NCBI RefSeq assembly: GCF_014650915.1
Contig: NZ_BMVW01000020.1
Span: 14,524 to 78,523, forward strand
Length of the DNA: 64,000 nt
Direction of reading: 5' to 3'
Source of the DNA: Streptomyces poonensis
GTDB taxonomy: Bacteria; Actinomycetota; Actinomycetes; Streptomycetales; Streptomycetaceae
The notes under the pieces are model-generated. The model was not told the origin of the DNA. It did not search any database and saw only the letters and a list, made by a program, of their open reading frames with translations. How positions within the stretch are numbered: the first letter of the stretch is position 1; each line of letters begins with the position of its first letter. Shown in pieces: positions 59,547 to 64,000 of this stretch. Made by a program: the position numbers and the translations under genes.

Positions 59547-60617
59547 CTACGGCTTGATGTCGTACAGGACGTTGAAAGGGTCGTCCAGCGCGGACCGGGC
59601 CACGCTGCCGAAGCCCGCCTCGGCGCACAGACCGCGCACCATCGTCTCGGGCATACCGCAGGTTCCGAGGGCGGCTCCGCCGTTCGCGAGGGACGTGGTC
59701 ATGCAGTACAAGACGCTGAACCCGTAGAACATCGACGGAACAGGGCCCACATTGTCCTCGGAACGGTCCGCGCAGTTGATCTCGAGCATCAGGTAGTCGC
59801 CGTCGTCCTTGACCGCGGCCCTGATGGCGGCAAGGAGCCGCTTCGGTTCCACCGCGTCATGGATGACGTCGAAGGTGGTGACGAGGTCGTAGCGCCCGGG
59901 AAGCCCCTGGGCGGCATCGACCGTCTCGAAGGTCACCCGGTCGGCGACACCGGCCTTCTCGGCGTTCGCCCGGGCGCGTTCCACCTGGGCCGGGAAGTTG
60001 TCGAACCCCGTGAAACGGGAGCGGGGGAACTTCTCGGCGAGCATGATCAGGGCACGGCCCGCGCCGCATCCCACGTCCGCGACGTCGATACCGCGCTCCA
60101 GCCGTTCGAGCACATGGGGAAAGGTGCTCAGCCCGCCGTGCACCATCAGGCTCTCGAACCAACTGCCGGTGAAACGGCTCATGCCGTCCCACAGGATGTC
60201 CGGGTAGTCGCTCTGCCGTACGCCTCCCCCGGTCCGGAACGCCTCGATGAGTCGTTCGTACGGTGCCAGGACGGCGGGCATCAGCTGGTACACGCCGCCG
60301 AGGAACGTGGGCCCTGGTTCGTCAGCCAGAGCGGGGGCGTGCTCGGCCGGCAGTGCGAAACGCCCGGGTTCCGGTTCCTCCAGATAGCCCGCGGCGGTCA
60401 GACCGCGCAGCCACTCGCGTACATAACGCTCGTTCAGGTCCAGACGGCCCGCGAGCTCCTGGCTGCCGGCGGGGCCGCCGGCCGCCAGGTCCCGGAACAG
60501 GCCCAGCCGGTCGCCCAGGTGGCACAGACCGATCGTCATCGCCCCGCTGATGTCCCCGAGCGCCTTCTCCATGAAGGCTTCGGCCTTCGCTTCGTCCAGT
60601 TCGCGCTGCGCCGCCAT
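59547..60617 (-). CDS. Methyltransferase with N-terminal winged helix (Rv2258c-like)
   Basis: 356 residues. ATG follows CCAGGAGGAACACC. An N-terminal winged-helix dimerisation region (1-110, LFRDLAAGGPAGSQELAGRL and YVREWLRGLTAAGYLEE) precedes a SAM-binding domain: VADVGCGAGRALIMLAEKFP, then GFDNFPAQVERA and TTFDVIHDAVEPKRLL. This is the Rv2258c-like class, sometimes called transcriptional regulator but more likely a small-molecule methyltransferase whose winged helix only dimerises. Substrate unknown. Confidence 0.82.
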   Translation of the reverse strand: MAAQRELDEAKAEAFMEKALGDISGAMTIGLCHLGDRLGLFRDLAAGGPAGSQELAGRLDLNERYVREWLRGLTAAGYLEEPEPGRFALPAEHAPALADEPGPTFLGGVYQLMPAVLAPYERLIEAFRTGGGVRQSDYPDILWDGMSRFTGSWFESLMVHGGLSTFPHVLERLERGIDVADVGCGAGRALIMLAEKFPRSRFTGFDNFPAQVERARANAEKAGVADRVTFETVDAAQGLPGRYDLVTTFDVIHDAVEPKRLLAAIRAAVKDDGDYLMLEINCADRSEDNVGPVPSMFYGFSVLYCMTTSLANGGAALGTCGMPETMVRGLCAEAGFGSVARSALDDPFNVLYDIKP

Positions 60618-60988
60618 GGTGTTCCTCCTGGGGGCCGATCCGCTGGGTGCGACCGCCCCGGACGCCCGGGAAGCAAAGCACTGGGCAACTCCACCCCGCC
60701 AAGCCGGGCGTTCGGGCCGATCCGCCCCACCCGATCCGGATATCGTACGCGCACCCTCGAGTTCCACGACGACTTCTCGTACATGTGGATGACGGCAGGG
60801 ACCGCACGTCAGTCGGCCCCGCCGCAGATGGGCGAACAGGCGCAGAGGCGCAGCCGTACGCCGGGCCGACCCGGCTGCCGGGTGCGCACCGCCACCTCGT
60901 TTCGGGGACCGATGCCGGTCAGTCGCCGGTACGGGTGATTCCATGACCGCCCGCGTGCCACATCTGCGAGAGCGGGAACGGGTGCGAT
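60618..60988. other. Divergent intergenic region, no gene seen
   Basis: 371 bp between the methyltransferase (minus) and PepSY lipoprotein (plus). Both promoters must be here; a TACGAT -10-like box on the minus strand near 60746 is the best candidate. No further gene or repeat is supported. Confidence 0.4.
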
Positions 60989-61678
60989 ATGTTCGAAATG
61001 AGCAAATTCATGCGTGTTTTCCGTCCGGGCACGTCGACGACCCGTACTCGCCGAGCCGCCGCGGCCACCGTCTGCGCCGCAGCGTCCTGCGCGCTGCTGC
61101 TCACCGGATGCGGTGACAACGGTGGCCGGCAGCCCGCCTCCCGCTCCGAGGCCCCCGCTTCACCGGTGGGGGCCACGACGAACGGTCTGACCGAGGATCA
61201 GCGCGAACGCGAGGCGCTGATCCCCGCCGACAAGACCGGCTACCGCAAGGCCGCGAGCACCGCGGTCGACGAAGTGCCCGACGGGACGACCACCGAGATC
61301 GAACTGAAGCGGGACAACGACGACAAGCCGGTGTGGCGGGCCACGGTGGCCGCGAAGGACGGCACCGAGCACAAGGTGGACGTGGATGCCGCCACCGGCA
61401 AGGTCGTCAGCTCCCGCACCGACTCGGACCAGGACGGCGACGACAAGCGCGACCTGGCCCAGCAGGTTTCCCAGGCCGAGATCTCCTCGCAGAAGGCGGT
61501 CGACACCGCCACCAGCCGCACCAAGGGCACCGTCACCTCCGTCAAACTCGACGACACCGACGATGGCACCCCCATCTGGTCCGTCGACATCGTCACGACC
61601 GACGACTGGAACAAGACCACCTACGACGTCGACGCCACCAACGGCAAGGTCCTGCGCAAGCACGTCGACCGCGACTAG
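60989..61678 (+). CDS. PepSY-domain lipoprotein
   Basis: 229 residues. Signal peptide ends SCALLLTGCGDN with lipobox L-T-G-C. Two PepSY-type repeats follow (about 78-140: AASTAVDEVPDGTTTEIELK ... DVDAATGKVVSSRTD; and about 155-226: AVDTATSRTKGTVTSVKLDD ... DVDATNGKVLRKHVD). PepSY domains are extracytoplasmic and often inhibit proteases. ATG at 60989 or 61001 (both in frame). Monocistronic. Confidence 0.85.
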   Translation: MFEMSKFMRVFRPGTSTTRTRRAAAATVCAAASCALLLTGCGDNGGRQPASRSEAPASPVGATTNGLTEDQREREALIPADKTGYRKAASTAVDEVPDGTTTEIELKRDNDDKPVWRATVAAKDGTEHKVDVDAATGKVVSSRTDSDQDGDDKRDLAQQVSQAEISSQKAVDTATSRTKGTVTSVKLDDTDDGTPIWSVDIVTTDDWNKTTYDVDATNGKVLRKHVDRD

Positions 61679-62235
61679 GACCCTTCTGATGGCTCTTGGT
61701 CGGACATCATCCGGCCAGTCGGCGCTACGCGGCGTGACTCGCGAGGCGTTGACTGTCTTGTCAGGCCCGCACGTAACCGCTCAGAAACGGTTTCAAGAGC
61801 CGTCAGGACGGCCTAGCGGCACGGCAAAGCGTCGGCTCCCGGCCCCGGCGGGGTCCGGGAACGCCGCCCGCACAGTGTGCAGTCCGATCCGGCCGTGCCG
61901 GCCGACCACTTCCAGGGCCGGCACGCGCCTGAACCACGGTTCCAAGCTGAGCAGCCGGTGGTATCCGGTGGAACGGTGCAGCCATGCTCGGCCAGGAGGG
62001 GGTCGGCCCTGGCGGACCACCTGGGCGGGGCCCATCCGAGGAGGGGGAACCCGAGCCCGGCCTGACCGGACGAGGCTGACCCGTACCAGGCCGATCCGGA
62101 GGGGGCGCACCTGGCACTGGCTTCCCCGAAGGCAGCCGCCCTACGGAGCCTGGTCAGCACCGAGTCAGCGCGGACGACCCGAGGGCACTCGTCGAGCGTC
62201 CGAGCGGCTCTTCCACGGTCCGTGGCCGTGCGACA
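61679..62235. other. Non-coding stretch, no gene recognised
   Basis: 557 bp after the PepSY gene with several overlapping open frames, none protein-like or preceded by a ribosome binding site. GC-rich with scattered GGCCTGACCGG-like words. No hairpin as strong as elsewhere was noticed. Confidence 0.5.
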
Positions 62236-62670
62236 TCACGCGCATCCCCCGCGGCGCGGCCTCGTCAACGCGTCCACGATCAGGAGCTGGGCCGTGGCGT
62301 AGGTGAGCATGACCAGACGGGCCGGCCGGTGAAGTCGACGCCCGCCGCGCCCGGCCCCACGAGCAGGTCGACCCCGACGAAGACCACTCCGCCCCGGGCC
62401 GCTCCCCCCCGGGCCGCTCCGCCCGGGCCGCTCCCCCAGGCTGCTCTCGCGCCCCGCACGCGCGCGGTGGTGGCCATGAGCATCAGTACCAGGCTGTGAA
62501 GCGCGATCACCGGGATCATCAGCGGGCCGGGCCCGGCACGGGCGCCGCCAGGCCGGCCCCGGCGAGGACGGAACCGTGCCGCGTGCCGGTCGTCCGGCAC
62601 AGGACCACCGCGAGCAGAGGGACGAGCAGCGGTTCGGTGACCCACTCGGGCGCGGGCGGATCCACGGCGA
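62236..62670 (-). pseudogene. Decayed lysoplasmalogenase (YhhN-family) gene
   Basis: Three in-order pieces of a YhhN membrane protein lie in different minus-strand frames: PAPEWVTEPLLVPLLAVVLC (near 62650-62590), then MIPVIALHSLVLMLMATTARVRG (near 62520-62455) and VVFVGVDLLVGPGAAGVDFTG (near 62385-62325), then after a frame change near 62325 ARLVMLTYATAQLLIVDALT ending at 62236. Intact relatives (about 220 residues) carry several more helices between the first two pieces, so the middle is deleted. A 15-bp GGGCCGCTCCCCCC-type repeat (about 62390-62445) interrupts it as well. YhhN enzymes hydrolyse lysoplasmalogens; this copy cannot. Confidence 0.65.
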
Positions 62671-62750
62671 CGGCCGACAGATCACGGGGACCGCCGGCAA
62701 ATCACGGCGATGGTCGGCAGATCATGGCAGCGGCCGGCAGATCACGGCAG
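62671..62750. repeat. 20-bp tandem repeat, four copies
   Basis: Units start at 62671, 62691, 62711 and 62731, each of the form CGGCCGGCAGATCACGGCGA with the anchor ATCACGG exactly 20 bp apart. The array abuts the decayed lysoplasmalogenase at its N-terminal end. Confidence 0.9.
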
Positions 62751-62890
62751 CGACCGCGCCGGACCGCAACCGCTTCGGCCTCGCCCCGGTTGCTCGTCGG
62801 TGCCCAGCCCGCCAACCCCCACTTAATGAAAGCCAAAAGAAAAGCCGCGTCCGAAACCTTGACCGCGACCTGCACGGCGGGCAAGGTTCC

Positions 62891-62904
62891 GGAGAGCGCT
62901 CTCC
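62891..62904. promoter_or_regulatory. GGAGAGCGCTCTCC palindrome upstream of a secreted protein
   Basis: A perfect 14-bp palindrome with core GAGCGCTC, 41 bp before the start of the secreted beta-helix protein. Same core as the CebR-type site at 44611 but different flanks, as expected for another LacI-family regulator. Confidence 0.65.
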
Positions 62905-62945
62905 GACCGCGCTCTCCCACCCGTTCCGCGTCAAGGAGTCCCCCC

Positions 62946-64000
62946 ATGCCCCCTGTCGGCATACCCCCGACGGCGCCGGTGCCGGTGCCGCGCAGACCCG
63001 GCCGCCGCGGCCTCGTCGGCGTCCTGGTCACCGCCCTGGCCGCCGCCCTGCTCGCCGTCGTCCCCGCCGCGCAGGCCCAGGCCGCACCCGTGCTGTTGTC
63101 CCAGGGCAAGCCGGTCACCGCCTCCAGCCAGGAGCACTACGGCACCCCGGCGACCGCGGCCGTCGACGGCGACAACGGCACCCGCTGGTCCAGCGCCGCC
63201 TCCGACCCGCAGTGGATCCGCGTCGACCTCGGCGCCTCCGCCTCCCTCAGCCAGGTCGAGCTGCGCTGGGAGGCCGCCTACGCCAAGTCGTACCGGATCG
63301 AGACGTCCCAGAACGGCACGGACTGGTCGACGGCCTACTCCACCACCACCGGCGCCGGGGGCACGGAGACCGTGAACGTCTCCGGCACCGCCCGCTACGT
63401 GCGCATGTACGGAACCGCCCGCGCCACCCAGTACGGCTACTCCCTCTGGGAGTTCAAGGTGTACGGCACCACCGGCGACGACCCCGGCCCGGTCATCCCG
63501 GGCGGCGGCGACCTCGGCCCGAACGTGCACGTCTTCGACCCGTCCACGCCCGGCATCCAGGCCAAGCTGGACCAGGTCTTCAAGGAGCAGGAGTCGGCGC
63601 AGTTCGGCTCCGGCCGGCACGCCTTCCTCTTCAAGCCGGGCACGTACGACAACCTCAACGCCCAGATCGGCTTCTACACCCAGATCGCCGGCCTCGGACT
63701 GCGCCCCGACGACACGACGATCAACGGTGACATCACCGTCGACGCCGGCTGGTTCAACGGCAACGCCACCCAGAACTTCTGGCGCGGCGCGGAGAACCTC
63801 GCCGTGAAGCCGGTCAACGGAACCAACCGCTGGGCGGTGTCCCAGGCCGCCTCCTTCCGCCGGATGCACGTCAAGGGCGGCCTCAACCTCGCGCCCAACG
63901 GCTACGGCTGGGCCAGCGGCGGCTACATCGCCGACAGCAGGATCGACGGCCAGGTCGGCAACTACTCGCAGCAGCAGTGGTACACCCGCGACAGCTCCAT
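62946..64000 (+). CDS. Secreted discoidin/beta-helix protein (partial, runs off the window)
   Basis: 351 residues are visible without a stop. ATG follows AAGGAG. Signal peptide 1-46 (VTALAAALLAVVPAAQAQA); discoidin/F5-8C domain about 50-175 (GKPVTASSQEHYGTPATAAV, WSSAASDPQWIRVDLGASAS); Gly/Pro linker; then from about 195 a beta-helix-like domain (GRHAFLFKPGTYDNLNAQIG, GWFNGNATQNFWRGAENLAV). This second domain is often found next to discoidin domains in actinobacterial proteins named only coagulation-factor-5/8-like; it may be a polysaccharidase but I cannot assign a GH or PL family. Preceded by a LacI-type palindrome, which fits a sugar-controlled enzyme. Confidence 0.8.
   Translation, partial: MPPVGIPPTAPVPVPRRPGRRGLVGVLVTALAAALLAVVPAAQAQAAPVLLSQGKPVTASSQEHYGTPATAAVDGDNGTRWSSAASDPQWIRVDLGASASLSQVELRWEAAYAKSYRIETSQNGTDWSTAYSTTTGAGGTETVNVSGTARYVRMYGTARATQYGYSLWEFKVYGTTGDDPGPVIPGGGDLGPNVHVFDPSTPGIQAKLDQVFKEQESAQFGSGRHAFLFKPGTYDNLNAQIGFYTQIAGLGLRPDDTTINGDITVDAGWFNGNATQNFWRGAENLAVKPVNGTNRWAVSQAASFRRMHVKGGLNLAPNGYGWASGGYIADSRIDGQVGNYSQQQWYTRDSS

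Noticed and set aside
61793..62110. Minus-strand open frame of about 105 codons after the PepSY gene
   Set aside because: No ribosome binding site, several overlapping frames of equal quality, and no recognisable protein features.

Overview
The window is typical Streptomyces chromosome: very high GC, GC-rich third codon positions, purine-rich ribosome binding sites, many 4-bp gene overlaps (ATGA/GTGA), long GC-rich hairpins between genes, and family content seen in streptomycetes (Rv1733c-type membrane protein, MptB-like and GT87 mannosyltransferases, paired CrcB proteins, lasso peptide genes, several secreted polysaccharidases with LacI-family regulators). No rRNA, tRNA or CRISPR array was recognised. 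The gene mix (accessory carbohydrate genes, decayed insertion sequences, repeats, a pseudogene) suggests a flexible chromosome arm rather than the core.

Layout. 1-1350: the tail of an S1-domain protein, an orphan Imm1-type immunity gene and two decayed IS5-type transposase remnants. 1348-10331: metabolic singles (PrmC-like and GNAT enzymes, an oxidoreductase, a sulfite-oxidase-like/ferredoxin-reductase pair, a methyltransferase, an Rv1733c-type protein, an acetylxylan-esterase-type hydrolase, a beta-lactamase-fold hydrolase). 10404-20841: a methyltransferase with an internal repeat insertion, GH13, a membrane sulfatase/LtaS-like protein with pentapeptide repeats, a short Rho paralogue behind a C-rich leader, a D,D-carboxypeptidase overlapping a GT87 gene tail-to-tail, and an MptB-like mannosyltransferase. 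21531-24964: a GGDEF protein, a crcB pair and an SMP-30-like protein.

25324-27988 is a compact four-gene lasso peptide cluster (precursor, cyclase, RRE protein, leader peptidase) without a transporter; the predicted core is GGFGPDIETFTIFGLL with a Gly1-Glu8 ring. 28109-36934 is a galactan utilisation locus: secreted GH53 galactanase, intracellular GH42 beta-galactosidase, ABC importer without ATPase and a LacI regulator, with a LacI-type operator on the promoter of the importer operon.

37036-42787 holds a MarR regulator, an SseB-like protein, an aldehyde dehydrogenase, a carboxylesterase and a long GAPDH. 42878-44557 is a secreted GH5 beta-mannanase preceded by a perfect CebR-type palindrome. 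44779-59152 is a run of seven genes on the minus strand: sugar-binding lipoprotein, two permeases, GH13 glucosidase, LacI regulator and two large secreted GH87-type (alpha-1,3-glucanase) proteins. A 12-bp sequence shared by the regulator and binding-protein promoters suggests joint control. I read this as a candidate alpha-1,3-glucan utilisation island, which with the mannanase and galactanase would suit growth on fungal and plant wall polymers.

59547-64000: a winged-helix methyltransferase, a PepSY lipoprotein, a decayed lysoplasmalogenase gene beside a 20-bp tandem repeat, and the start of a secreted discoidin/beta-helix protein cut by the window edge. The two strongest leads for something undescribed are the lasso peptide and the GH87/LacI/ABC island.
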